Shown piece after piece: positions 45,151-57,400 of a stretch of 64,000 nt of DNA (position 1 is its first letter; every line of letters begins with the position of its first letter). The stretch lies in assembly GCA_051294375.1 (NCBI GenBank), contig CM119271.1:15878770-15942769 (forward strand), in the 5' to 3' direction. Both the position numbers and the translations under genes were made by a program. The notes beneath the pieces were generated by a model, which was not told the origin of the DNA, ran no database searches, and was given only the letters and a program-made list of their open reading frames with translations. Source of the DNA: Paraspadella gotoi. Lineage: Eukaryota; Chaetognatha.

Positions 45151-48003
45151 ATGTTCGAGACGAACGAGAAGCGAAGCGACGGGCGAGTCTTCGTGGTGAC
45201 GGGAGCCAATCGCGGCCTCGGATTTGAAGCCACGCGCCGATTGGCTAAAATCGCCGACGACGACAACGACGTCGTCTATCTTTGCTCCCGATCGGTTTAC
45301 AGAGGAGAAGACGCCGTCGAGGCGTTGGAGGCGGAAGGATTGAAGGCGACATTTCATCAACTCGACGTTGAAGACGACGAAAGCGTGAGATGGTACGGAT
45401 ACTCTCTTTCTCTCTTACTCTTTCTCTCTCTCTCTTACTCTTTCTCTCTCTATCTCTCTCTCTCTCTCTCTCTCATTTTGAATCGTTTTTCTACAAGGTT
45501 GGCCTGGGATTTGCGGCATCGTCACGGCGGCGTCGACATCCTCGTTAATAACGCCGGCGTCGCGTACACTTCGCCCAATCATTTTGAGAACGAGTCTGTC
45601 GTCGAGGTAATTTCGTAAAGATGTATTTATTTAATTTATTACTTATGTCTTAACGTTTTAACTTTCCCTCTTCACCCCCCCTAGCAAGCCGAAAACACGT
45701 TGGCCGTAAATTTCTTCGGGACTCATCGAGTCTGCGAACACCTCTTTCCTTTGTTGCGAAAAAACGCAAGGTGAGTTTGAGAGAGACAGACAAACAGGGA
45801 GACAGAGACGGACAAGAAGACAGAGAGGGGGACAGACAGAGACAGAGATAGAAAAAAAAGATAATGTTAGGTGAGGTGGTGCCCGAGACCCTGACTACCC
45901 TACCCACCCCCTTTTTTTCAGAGTTGTGAACGTCTCCTCTCAAGCGGGTCACATGGCGTTGGCGCGAATGTCCAACGATCTTCGCTCGAAATTCCTCGAT
46001 CCTCGAATCAGCGAAGAAGTTTTGTTTCAACTCGTGGATGAATTTCTTCAAGTCGTTCGACGCCAAGACGGCGAGAGCAATGGTAAGGAATGGGGGCTTG
46101 ATGTTGCATGATGTGCTAAGGTGGGTGAGGTCGTTAAGAAATTGGTACAAGCAGTATAAAATTATCCATTCATTCAATAAATAAGCTATCTTGTCCCTTA
46201 CTTTGGACTGGCTATGATAGTTTAAGGTTTCATCACACTCTCTCAGTCTTGTTTAACCCTATAAATGTTAAAATTTCAAAATAGTTTTTTATCAGTTTTT
46301 TTTGTAGATTTCGATTTGTTATAAAAAGTTGATTAAAAGAAATTTAACTCTTTTTTAAAAATTCTTACATTAAGTTAGTCAAAAATTAGAAAAACTTATA
46401 TTTTAACTTAAATTTTTGTATATTATGGTGGACTAAAATCCACCAACCGTTCATCAGCGGCATTGGTGCGGAGGCAAGTCATTCGCCTCCCAACCAAAGG
46501 TCCGGGTTCAGCCCGGTGGTCGTCTGGCAGTTAAGAGGGACGGGCGCTTAACCCGCTGTAACTCGTGTTACAAGCCTGATCCGAAGCTCAGGGACTGCTT
46601 ATATTGAACGCTTCTGTCACTATCACATAACAATAATTACTGTCTCTTCATTGGTGAGCCCGACTTCCGAACGACAACACCAACAACACTTTCAGGCGAC
46701 ATGCTCAACTTCGATTGCACTTTCCGCCAAAACATCTAGAGACATGCCTCAACTGGTGACGAACTTTCACAAAACAACAATTCCTGAAGAGACGCAACAG
46801 ACTTCTCCACGGGAGGGGGGGATGTATGTGACTAAAATCCACCAACCGTTCATCAGGCCATTGGTGCCGGAGCAAGTCATTCCGCTCCCAACCCAAAGGT
46901 CCGGGGTCTAGCCGGTGGTCGTCTGGCAGTTAAGAGGGACGGGGCGCTTAACCCGCCTGTAACTCGGTGTTACAGCCTGATCCGAAGCTCAGGGACTGCT
47001 TATATTGAACGTTCTGTCACTATCACATAACAATAATTACTGTCTCTTCAATATTAAATATAGTTTTTTAAAATTTTTAACCTTCTTAATGAAATAATTT
47101 TTTTAAATGAGTTTTTTTTTTTTTTTACTTTTGACGAAGAATTCAAATCTGCCATCAAAATTAAGAAAAGTCCCTTTTGAAATTTTAGGATTTCTTATGG
47201 ATATATATATATAAATATAGCCTAATGCAAAAATTAAAAAATAAAAATTGATTTTTTTTTTTATAAATTAATATTCATTGGTGATACGTTGTTCATAATT
47301 GATAATTAAAACTTTCATTATGCTCTACCCTTGAATGCTTGGACCGATTTTCTTTTAACCTCCACTTATGGATTTCCCATTTCACAATCTATATTTATCA
47401 TTCATAATTTTTTATAATATGTGCGTAAAACGAGCGCAACCTAAGTTTGAAGAGTGTCCTCTTTTTTTTGTACAGGACTGTCAAATAAGTAAGTATATAA
47501 AATAAGCAGTCCCTTCAGTATTTGATGGAAAGCCTTTCGCCTTCTCGTTTTCTCCTCGTCAAATCCCTTTGTCCAGGTTGGCCCTGCACTTACTACGGTG
47601 TCTCCAAACTCGCCGTCACCGTCCTCTCTTCTTTGCAACAACGTCGTTTCGATGCGAGTCCTCAAAATGACGTTCTCGTCAACGCCGGTCAGTTAGAAAC
47701 CTGATATTCATAATGATAAATACTAATAATAATATTGACTCCTTCCCCCCTCCATTCCTAGTCTGTCCCGGTTTCTGCAACACCCGACTCTCCCAAAACC
47801 GCGGTCCCCGCCGTCCCGAAGAGGGCGCCGATGCCATCGTCGCAGCCGCCCTCCTCCTGCCCGAGCGCGCCGCCAACCCGCGCGGTTCCCTCCTCGTCGA
47901 CGGCGCCGTCCGAGTTCCTCTCAACGCCGCTTCGCTTCCGGTCATGGCGCAAACTCGCGCCGCTTCGCCGCCCAAAAGGAATTCAGAGTTTTTCGTCACT
48001 TAA
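45151..48003 (+). CDS. CBR1: CBR1-type carbonyl reductase (short-chain dehydrogenase)
   Basis: Cytosolic NADPH-dependent reductase of the SDR family. Six exons (45151-45392, 45498-45606, 45685-45770, 45922-46082, 47577-47687, 47762-48003) give 316 residues; human CBR1 has 277. The cofactor motif TGANRGLGFEATRRLA, LVNNAGVAY, the Ser-containing RVVNVSSQAG and the active-site YYGVSK are all present. CBR-specific blocks include LAVNFFGTHRVCEHLFPLLR and CPGFCNTRLSQNRGPRRPEEGA. The C-terminus runs about 30 residues longer than vertebrate CBR1, with a Ser/Pro/Lys-rich end. The 1.5 kb fourth intron carries two SINEs and AT-rich repeat. Confidence 0.93.
46427..46656 (+). repeat. tRNA-derived SINE, family 2, copy 1
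   Basis: Begins about GGACTAAAATCCACCAACCG. TGGTGCGGAGG (46,464) is A-box-like and GGTTCAGCCC (46,505-46,514) is B-box-like. The tail runs through AGTTAAGAGGGACGGG and TCCGAAGCTCAGGGACTGC to AATAATTACTGTCTCTTCA. It is inserted in an AT-rich repeat within a CBR1 intron. Confidence 0.72.
46829..47050 (+). repeat. tRNA-derived SINE, family 2, copy 2
   Basis: Direct repeat of the 46,427 copy, with single-base differences mainly in short homopolymers (for example CCGGGGTCTAGCC in the B-box region). Both copies end at the same ACTGTCTCTTCA. Between them is 170 bp with no recognised content. Confidence 0.72.
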
Positions 48004-48193
48004 ATTTTCTTCTGGGGGGCGAAGCGTCTGAACCTATAATTGGGATCCGTTATCTCGTCGGGCTCACCATTTATGGCGTCACAAAAGGAAGATATAATTT
48101 TAGTAGAAAAAAAAGTATTTGATATTTACTAGGAGTCCTCATTAATGAGGGAGGAGATAAAAAGGGTTGACGATTATCTTAGTCGCTTTAGCC

Positions 48194-48302
48194 GACAGTG
48201 GCCGTGCTGACCCCACGATCGATAGTCTTGAGTCGCCTAAAATCCAGGCGATGCCCAGAGGAGATCGTGCGCGACCCTCAACGGCCGCCATTGTCTCCTT
48301 TT
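48194..48302 (+). ncRNA. Possible structured RNA gene ending in a T run
   Basis: Three nested helices can be drawn by eye. GACAGTGGCCGT (48,194-48,205) faces ACGGCCGCCATTGTC (48,281-48,295). ACGATC (48,215-48,220) faces GATCGT (48,263-48,268). An inner hairpin pairs TCGCCT with AGGCGA (48,233-48,251). TTTT at 48,299 follows the outer helix, as at a Pol III terminator. It matches no RNA family I know and has no clear upstream promoter. It lies alone in the spacer between CBR1 and the next gene. Confidence 0.35.
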
Positions 48303-48620
48303 CAATTCTTTATTCTTTAATCCTCCGCTTTCACTCTCCCTAAGATTTCCTCCTAGTCAACTGCCTTTGCCTCTCTTCTTGTTTTTGCGCTGGGCCTCTT
48401 AGTGCTGAAAATCCTGTTGAAATTCGCGCTGAACCTTATTTATTTATTATAATTTATTTATTATTTAGTCTTGATCGTTTTTTAGCTAGTTTTCTATTGC
48501 GATTTGTTTGTTTATTGCTGATTCTGTCGTTTTCGATCAGCAGAAATTTTTATTAACCTTCGAATTTGATGTGTTAATATTGATCGTTGATTGTAGGATT
48601 TCTTTTAGATAAATAAAATT

Positions 48621-49196
48621 ATGTTTACCAAGAGCGTGACGCCGTGCAAAGCGAAGGTCCCCGCCAAAAAGGGATACTCTTTCGTGAGGTTTTACAAATG
48701 CCCCTACGACTTTCAGTACACGTGAGATAAATCTTGTTATTTTATACAAATATTCTAGTCTAAATATTAATAGATATTTATATTAACGCTCTAGGCTGGA
48801 CCACAACTGGGCCTGGTTGAGTCACATGGCGGATCGCAAGATGCAAATTGCCGAAGTTGACTGCAGCCAATACAGCGACATTTGCAGCAAATTCAATATC
48901 ACCGAGAATCCGCAGATACTTCTCTTCAAAGACGGGATTCCCTTTCGCGTCAGTATACCTCGTCATCTAGTGCGACGAGATATATTTTTAGTTTAATTAT
49001 AATGCGAAAAACATACATAATTACATAGGACCCTGAAAACTTTCAATCACGACTATTCAGTCTAGTTTATTACTTGACTTAGGAATTTCGCCGACTCGAT
49101 TACGGATGGAGCGTCTTGGCTTTCAAGAGGTTCCTCATGGAATACGTCGACATACGCCATAAAACCCTCATTAAGACCAACCCTATTCAATTGTAG
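48621..49196 (+). CDS. Thioredoxin-fold protein lacking the CxxC motif
   Basis: Three exons (48621-48721, 48795-48948, 49083-49196) give 122 residues. The layout is thioredoxin-like: strand YSFVRFYK, helix NWAWLSHMADRK, strand QIAEVDCSQ, SDICSKFNITENPQILLFKD with the cis-proline position (NP), and a final helix WSVLAFKRFLMEYV. This resembles a single PDI/TXNDC5-type domain. Where PDIs have APWCGHC, this protein reads KCPYDFQYT, so the redox cysteine pair is absent. No signal peptide is evident, so it is probably not a classical ER oxidoreductase. It could be a pseudo-redox adaptor, a gene fragment, or a model lacking an upstream exon. Confidence 0.6.
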
Positions 49197-50878
49197 ATTG
49201 TAAACGGTGAACTTAGGTAATATTTTGCCTGATCAACTGAGCAAAGTGTAACTCAAATTACCTCGGTGAAGAAAAGATTTTTCATAATTCAGATAGGCAA
49301 TTTTGAAAATTTTGTTTTTTTTATTTAAGATAGATTACAATATAGTAAAATAATATAATTTTTTTTTTGTTGTTAAATTTCCTTATTAACTCTACTTTTA
49401 TTTTGTTATTAGATTAGTAGATTGATAAATGATAAATTAAAATATTATAAAAAGACTAGTAATAATAATAATGTGGATGCATATATTTAAAGAGATCTGC
49501 AATGTACATATCCTGATATGCTTGAAAAGATGAAAAGAAGTAAAATTATATATAAATATATCAAAGACTCAATCACTCAAAACAAAAATTTGCATCTTAT
49601 CACCAAAGTCAAAGCTCATGAGAATTCTTTGCTTGCTCTCATACGATTTACTTGCCTCATAACATAGCTGATTAATGATCAGTGATTATGTAAGCAGATC
49701 CGTTTATATACTAATGGTTAACAAACAAAAAAAGTATAAGAAAATTCGGCATCCAGCTATTTTTTATCATTAACAGAAGTTTTAACTAAGTTAGAAATAA
49801 CATTCATTAACGTATTTAAAAACATCTTAATCATAATCATATATAATAATAATTAGAAATATCATTTATTAACATATTTAAAAACATTTAAATCATAATC
49901 AAAAAAATTTATGTGTTGGACTCCTAACCCTGTTACCAAACTATGTTAAAGCTAAGTAATAGTCTTTGTCTTAGTCTTAGTAAAACTAAGTCTAAGTAAG
50001 TATATCTTTTAGCTGCTATTTTTTTAAATATTCTAGAGCTTAAACTAATTTAATGTGAATGTTAAGCAAAGTTTTATATTTGAAAAAGATTTATAGTTTA
50101 AAAATTATACCCTAAAATAATCCATTTTATTAATTTAATAATTTATATTTAATTTATTATAATTTGTTTGAATTTATTTAAAATAATGTTTCTCTTCTTA
50201 ATTTTAGTAAATTAGATCATAATTTTGTAAGTTATATTTCTGCTTTAAAGCTACTTTCGTCAATTAAAAATTGCATACTTTTATTTAGTTAACTACTAGG
50301 TAAAGCCAAAAATTGTCTATTACCTACTTAAGAAAATATCTTTACCAAAGTTCACCCCTTAGTAAATTACCGTCTTCGTCGAATCCGTCATCTTGTGGCA
50401 AAAAAAAAACGGTTTTTTTTTTATGCTCGTCCTTTTGTTTGCAGAGACTGTAAGACAGAGAAGGAGATTTGATACAAACTAAGTCAATCGTCTTATTAAT
50501 TATGCTAATGGTTATTTAAATCGTGACAAAAATGGCCAGAAAGGGGGAATTTTCGTGTTCTGTCCCTTGTACATAATTATTTGTTCTAGTGCTCTTGGCG
50601 AAAAAGCGTGAAATTGAAAAGTCACCTTGATGGTGTTGTACCGTTTATTTCCCTCTTTACTTCCACGCCCACTTCTTGTCGTCGCCAAAACTGAGGTTCT
50701 CTCTTCTTTTTTTTTTTAGGGGGGAGGGGAGACGGAGGTAGGGGTTGTGTAGGAATGTGTGACCATTGACCATCGTTCATTGAATCCGTTTTGAGTATAA
50801 CTGATCTGATTGCAACTATATTTTGGGATCAGGGTGACATTCCCAATGTTATCAACTCTGAATGAAGGATAATAATTG
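49197..50878. other. AT-rich spacer, no recognised gene
   Basis: Very AT-rich with no long frame. A donor-like or repeat fragment near 49,000-49,080 relates to the dispersed repeat at 42,747. From about 50,580 the base composition rises toward BOLA3, with a GGGAGGGGAG tract at 50,720, and ATTTTGGGATCAG at 50,832 is acceptor-like. Confidence 0.5.
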
Positions 50879-51712
50879 ATGAGCTTTCGTCCAAAGCGTC
50901 TAAGTCCCAACATGATCGGCCTCCGCTCGCCGGCGGTCGCCTCGATCCGTCGACTCGCGCATTTCCGAGAAATCCCCTCCTTACATCGGAATTCCCATCA
51001 ACTATGTCTCGCGTCGGCGATTTCGCTCTCTCGCTCTCTATCAACTCGATTCTCTCTTTCTCCCACCTCTTCCCCCCGCGCCTTCTCCACCGGATCCCCA
51101 CTCCCAAACGAACCCACATTCGACACCGACGGAGAGAAACGAGTCTACCGAATTCTCACCGAGAAATTTCCCGGCGCCGCCAGCGTTAGAGTCAAAGACA
51201 TTTCCGGCGGATGTGGCTCCATGTACGAGGTCCACATCACTTCTGCGCAGGTGAGAGAGAGACAAAGAGAGATGTAAAATAATAAAAGTTTGTTCCTTTT
51301 ATTTTGAAGCTAATGCGGAGTACAATGTCGTTTCCTCCAATTTAATATGTATATTGTGTATAGTATGTAGTATGTATACTGTATAGTGTATAGTGTATAT
51401 TATGTATACGTGTGGTACTTTTATACAGAGAGTTTTGATTGAAAGCTGACATGGTCCTGCTATGTTGTACATCAAAGGGAGGCTTTAACCCACCATAGTA
51501 AAGATATTAGCTTGTTTAAATTAAGTTTAAGAATAATTTTTATATTGGTTTTACTTATTAATTATTCATAAATAATGAGTTTCCATTTTTAGTTCGAAGG
51601 GAAGCGGACAGTGGCGCGGCATCGAATGGTCAACGAGGCCTTGGCCGAGGAGATCAAAGGAATGCATGGACTCAGAATCTTCACCGCTTCGCCCGGAGAG
51701 ACGGAGGGATGA
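50879..51712 (+). CDS. BOLA3: BolA-like protein 3 (mitochondrial Fe-S factor)
   Basis: BOLA3 acts with GLRX5 and NFU1 in delivering Fe-S clusters to mitochondrial enzymes such as lipoate synthase. Two exons (50879-51250, 51593-51712) give 163 residues. The first 80 or so residues are rich in Arg and Ser with no acidic stretch (RRLAHFREIPSLHRNS, SLSRSLSTRFSLSP), as expected of a matrix presequence. The BolA domain follows: VYRILTEKFPGAASVRVKD, the BOLA3 signature SGGCGSMYEVHITSAQFEGK and RHRMVNEALAEEIKGMHGLR with the conserved His. ATG 50,879 and ATG 50,912 are both in frame; I chose the first. Confidence 0.92.
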
Positions 51713-51979
51713 CGGACGGACCCAAGGACTGGCTGGATATTGGGGAATGTATTGTCATGCGTTACAAATTATCCTGGGTTAAATCTGGGTTGATTGAATA
51801 ATAAGTTTATTTCTAATAACAAGACTACGAGTACTATTAGAGAAAATATGCGTCGCTCTTTTGACTTTTATATCATTAGTCAATAGTCATATTTACATAA
51901 ACTTAATTTGAATCGTTTGTCGTTACTTGTTGTTTTTTTCCGATGACTCATCCCTGATCCAGATAAACATTTCTTAGAA

Positions 51980-54445
51980 ATGAATTCCGCGGCGATGAAA
52001 CCCAAAGCAAAGTCGAAAAGCGGCGATCAAACTAACAACAACAACAACGACCTAACCTCCGGCGGCGTCAAAGGGGGAAAAAAAAGAAAGAGCGACGACG
52101 CCGTCTCCAAATCTGATTCCAAAGGGAGCGCCCCTTCGAAAAAAGCAAGGCCTCGTTTAGCGGCGGCGCCGTCGTCGAAGCCGTCGGCGTTTCTCGAGCC
52201 TCGTCTAGGATGGGACGCCATATTTTTCTTCTTCTTTCTTACTCACGTCCTCATCACGATTCTCTGGCATTCTCAGATGATTCTTCCTCGCCGATTCTAC
52301 CCAAAGATCCTGCGCGACCTGACCGAGACTTACTCGCGGGATTGGCAAGACCCGCTCAACTTCTCCGAACGTACGCCAGTCTGGTACATCTCCATCATCT
52401 ATTGCGAGGTCTTTCTCCAGCTTCCCTTTCACTTCATGGCCATTTACGTCTTCGGCACCGGCTCGCACAAGCATCCTTGGTTCAGGTAGATTTTTTTGAA
52501 GAAAAAACTTTTTTTGTTCTTGAAATTTAATAGATTGATAATTTTTATATTAGTTGTCAGATAGAGGGATGAGTTAGATTTCACCAGATTCTCCATTTCT
52601 CTTCCCCATTCACGATCGCGACACCTTTTCTTCTTTCTCTTAGTCTTACGCCTCTTTTCCTCTTTTCCCGTTCCTCTTCATCGAGCGACGACAGAAGAAG
52701 AAGATAGATTTTAGTTCTGTCATGAGTTCTACTTAAGCACGAGAGCTCCCTCTCAGATAATATACTTTTTTGCATATTTTTGGGACTTTTCCTATGTCTT
52801 TACTCATAGAGAGATAGACTGTACCATCAGTTAGGTTGTACCAGTTTCATAATAGTCAGGTCTTTGTATTTTTATGCTAACACATAGTACATTATAGTAT
52901 TCCCTATCCTAATACTTGAGGGAGTGATCCTTTTATACAATAATAACATCGCGATGGATAAGAATCTGGGAGTTGTAGCGGTATTATTTCATACCCCGCT
53001 ACTTGTCCGAGAATCAGCTAATCCGATGATAAATCATGGTAATATTTTCTGACTTTCTATTTGTTATCTTAACAGATCATAACAAATTGTGACATAACAA
53101 ATCATAACAGATTTCTTAATAAATCTTTAAAAAAATCTATAAATCAATTTATCTATCAATCATTAGCAGTAGCTGCGCCAATACCAACTTGCATAATTTA
53201 GTCAACTTGCGTAATTTGGTAATTTTGCAAAATTTGGTCAACTGGCATAATTTGGTCAACTGGCATAATTTGGTCAACTGGCATAATTTTGTCAACTGGC
53301 ATAATTTGGTCAACTGGCATAATTTGGTCAACTGGCATAATTTGGTCAACTGACATAATTTGGTCAACCGGCATAATTTGGTCAATCAATCAATCAGAGA
53401 GAGATAGAGGGAAACTTTTAACAATTCAAATAAATGTGTATTTTGGTTTTCTAATTTAAACTCTTTTCCACTCCTACGATTCCATTAAAAATTTATATCC
53501 TGCTTAATCACATACTTTCCTACCCTCATACAAAATTTCAAGTCAATTGCCCCATCCACTCATGAGTAATTGGCATTCAAATAGTAAAATAAATTTTTCT
53601 GTTTTTTCCATGTTATAAGTTAATGACCGACAAGATTGGGGGGGTGGACAGACGGACCGACAAAGTGAATTATAGAGTCGGAATCTGCGATAAGCAGATT
53701 AGACTAAAAAAAGGACGCGGTTCGCGTTAAAATAAGTTTTCATGAATTTTCGTGCAACACATCGTTTCCTGAAATTTTTTTACTTTTATTTTCTTGAATA
53801 TATTCCGTCGATTTTTTTTTAATATAATTCCATTCTAATTTTATTTTCTCAAATGTTTCCACGTTTCATTTCTCAGAATTCCATCGATCATGTACTCGGT
53901 CCACGTAGCGACGACTTTCATGCCGATCTTCGCCTTCCTTACCTCCTTCGAATCCCTCACCCCCTGCAATCAGTCCAAAGGTCAGGCGAAGGCTAAACCT
54001 TTTCTCTTAATTCTTAATTTGTTTTTTAAATTTAAACGAATATGTAAAGTATAATGTTAAAAATCTGTAACGAACTTCGCCGGAGCCGAAACATAAAATT
54101 GGATTCAGTAAATGGAATTGGATACCGAAGTACAAACGATTGAAATTTTTTTCTCTCTTGTCAGGTCGGTCACACGCATGCGCGATGGAGCAGACGTTGC
54201 GCCTCAAACTCATCGCCGTCTATTACGCGCCCTTCTTCCTCATCCCACTTCGACTCTTGACCTTTTCCGTCTTTAGAACTTACGCTACGGAAGAGGCGGT
54301 GGCGGCGCCCACGAAGCGGACGGTTGTCGAGCGCGCCGAGGCTGCGGTGACGCCACGGGGCACGGAGGGCGGCGTCTATAGCGCCGGACTTGATGGGAAC
54401 GACCTGGATGGTCGATCGAGGAATCGCAGCAAAAAACAAGACTGA
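51980..54445 (+). CDS. TMEM97: TMEM97 / sigma-2 receptor family (EXPERA) protein
   Basis: Four-helix ER/lysosomal membrane protein linked to sterol and NPC1 handling in vertebrates. Three exons (51980-52485, 53877-53980, 54165-54445) give 296 residues; human TMEM97 has 176. The EXPERA domain is clear: WDAIFFFFFLTHVLITILWH, YCEVFLQLPFHFMAIYVF, RIPSIMYSVHVATTFMPIFA and AVYYAPFFLIPLRLL. Added to it are about 70 N-terminal residues rich in Lys, Ser and Asn (KGGKKRKSDD) and about 50 C-terminal residues. The TQDPL-type acidic site is kept (WQDPLNF), but the first helix has His-Ser where human has Asp29. Intron 1 carries a minisatellite. Confidence 0.9.
53187..53388. repeat. 18-bp minisatellite in TMEM97 intron 1
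   Basis: About ten copies of AACTGGCATAATTTGGTC with few changes, diverging at the left edge. The repeating Thr-Lys-Leu-Cys-Gln-Leu frame on the - strand is its artefact. Confidence 0.92.
53445..53700. repeat. Dispersed repeat fragment in TMEM97 intron 1
   Basis: Contains the roughly 130-bp unit (ACTCTTTTCCACTCCTACGATTCC, then CATCCACTCATGAGTAATTGG) shared with 24,310-24,620, and inverted at 57,370-58,080. It ends with GACAAAGTGAATTATAGAGTCGG, also found at 24,738. The two loci therefore share both segments in the same order, as expected of one interspersed element. Confidence 0.65.
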
Positions 54446-57400
54446 CTAGTCACGTGACCAAATAAAAAAAAATGGCGGAAACAAAAAAATATAATTTGAT
54501 TTGATTTCTTTATTTAACGAAGACCCTGTCCAGTCGGTCAATCATACAATCATAGTATTGCGCGTTATTATTTATCTTTTTGGGTGATCTTGACTAATGT
54601 TATGTTATATAAACATGAAGTGATGAAAATTTCAATAAACCCCAGCGGCCTTTGTATCAAATATTTATTTATAAAATATATATTTTTATAATAATTTTCT
54701 TATTTTTATTTTTATTAATGTGAAACAGAAACAGCTCAAATTAATCATTTTTTGAATGCAGTTAAACACAAGAAAGCATCTAACTCGAGTTAATTAGGCT
54801 CAAAAGAACTTAATTCTAGACAAAATACGACGTAAAGAAAAATAAAAATAAAATTCATTTGCCCGAAAGCTATCCCTTCCTGACAGTTATGCTGGACAAA
54901 TACATGCAAAATATGATTCAGATAGAATTTTCTTTAGGTTTTATTTTGAAATTTAGGTATTGTACCAATAGGATAAATTGAGATACTCCCGCTTTGCAAA
55001 AATTTTTATCTAACGACAACGACGACAATGACGACGAATACAATGACGAAGACGACGACGAAGTCTTTGTACTTTGTGACCCGTAATACAGTAGTGGTCA
55101 ATAAGAATGACCTGTTCTTACCCGACCTTGTTATGGCTGATCTTTTTCTCAGCCAATGTAAATACTAGTTGTTGTTGTTATAATTTTTATCATTTTTGCT
55201 TTTTTACTGTTTTTAATAATACCAGTTTTTCTTTATCACAAAAAACACACCTCAAATTTTTCTATAAGTTCTTATTTTGAGTCACCGCAAACATTATTAA
55301 AAAAAATTAATTAATTAATTAAATAATTAATGATGGCGACCACGACAATGATAACACCAACAATGACAAATTACTTGATTGCTTAATTTTTTGATTGATT
55401 GATTGAATATTTGATTAATTGATTGAATAATTAACTGATCAGGTCTGGCATTGTTAGCTCAAACTTGTTTGTTCGTCTTTTCATTATGACAAAAGAAATG
55501 ACGACCATGATGATGATGATGATGACGAGGATAACACCGTCATGATTAATTGAATGATTGATTGATCAATTAAATGAAATTCATATCAGGCCAATTAGTT
55601 TTTAGGTCTTTTTGTCAGGTCACTGACAAAACGACGTTGGAGATGACGACAATTATAACACTTACATTGTTTGATTGATTAATTGATTGATTAGTTAATT
55701 AATTGATTAATTAATTGATTAATTGAATAATTAATGTAGTTTGTATTTACATTTAATAAAAAAGAAAAAAGCAAATAGGGAAACAGGTTTTTTGTTTTTT
55801 TCATTTAAACTCATTTCCATTCAAACGATTATTACATTCTTACAATTTTTCATAGTAAAAATTTCACTTGTTATTTGATAACAAAAAAGATTGTTTAAAA
55901 TTATTCTACCAATGAATTACATTTCTAAAGAGAATATTTTTATAAATAATAACAAATATAAAATTTCTAAAAGAAGGAAGCGATGTGCACTCGAAACCGA
56001 AAGCGATCCGGGCTAAAAAAGTAAGGATTGCACCCGAAAACGGGAGTGGGAGGGGTCTTGGGAAGCGCCGGATTGGCAGCGGCGAAAAATTGATCGCTTC
56101 CACATCTCTGGTTGATATGATAGGAATAGGGATTTGGATGATCTGCGACTCTGTTTTTCCCCGCACGTCTTTTGTTTCTCTTTTCTCTTCTCCTTCTGCT
56201 GGGAAGTTTCGCGGAAAGGGTTTTTTTCGCTCGCTCACTGATTCTTTCGTGCTTAAATAATCTATTCTTTCTTATGTTTCTTTCTTAACATTATAACATA
56301 ATTTCATATATTTCTGTTAAAGATTTTTTCTTTCTTCGAGATCTTTAATCGGGTAATATATTTTTAGATACTTTTTATTATAGGAATAATTCTTTTAACC
56401 AAAATGATATTTTTATGAATCTTATCTGTCGCGCGTCGCCCGCTCCTCTGACTTTTCCTCTTTCTCATCCCTTTTTTCTTCCTCTCTTTTTTCTCTTTTC
56501 CTCTTCCTCCTCCTACTCCTCTGCTTTTTCTTCCTCTTCGATTCTCTGTGTCGAGGACTCTCAGTGGTTACTCTCATCGAAGACAGAAAGAGACTACGTT
56601 AATGTTGTTCGTTAAGCTAAACTCAGTAATACTTATCATTAAATATTTAAGTCGTGTCATAGTCTTTGGTGAGGGAATACTATTCTATTCCGCACTAGCA
56701 TCAAAATACATTTTTTAAATATTTTGTAGTAAAATTAAAATTATCCATTTGTTCAATAAGCATAAAAATTTAACTTTAACATTCCCTTAACATGCACAGG
56801 TAAAATTATATAAGTTAATTAATTTCATATTAGAGTACAGTGCAACAGACAAAAAAATTATATTTTTGCCAAATATTTCGACCTAATTTTGTCATCTTCG
56901 GTGGCAAGAGAGAAAATAATTAAAATAATTAAAACAAAAATAAAGTAAAAAGACCAAAGAGTAAATGACCCTAAAGTCAGTTGAACTTAAACATAACTAT
57001 GAATAAAATTTAAAAAAAATTGGGCCTCTGAATTTGATTATTTTTTATTAAACTGATTTATATAATCAACATTTTAATTTTAACGGACTGTGTTTTCCTT
57101 TTCTTTCCCGCCCTTTCCTGTCTACATACAACTGCCGACCGAAGCTTGTCCTGTGCTTTTTCTACTCCGAAACCCTTTTTTTCTTTTCCTATTCTTTTCT
57201 CCTTTTCCCTTCCTCTCATATTTTCCCTCTCCTTTTATTCCCCCCCTCTGATTTAAGTGCCATGACTTTTTGAAATCTTGCTTCTAAACCATAGTAATTT
57301 GAGTTCACTCTCATCGCATCAATGATTGACTCTCATTAGTAATTGGCGTTCAAATAGTGAAATTTTTAGTCGGACCTGGAATTTTGTATGTGGGTAGGAA

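Noticed and set aside
46449-46460. TCATCAGC in SINE family 2 as a further ribozyme core
   Set aside because: No GAAA, stem II or cleavage site follows at the required distance; the match is only the short heptamer.
48201-48216. GTGCTGACCCC as evidence for a U1 snRNA gene
   Set aside because: The 5' splice-site-pairing ATACTTACCTG sequence, Sm site and loop sequences of U1 are absent; the short match appears accidental.
53149-53389. Repetitive - strand frame reading Thr-Lys-Leu-Cys-Gln-Leu
   Set aside because: It is a translation artefact of the 18-bp minisatellite in a TMEM97 intron.
55906-56238. 110-codon - strand frame in the GC-richer island
   Set aside because: No recognised domain, splice context or conservation; kept only as an unexplained island within the repeat region.
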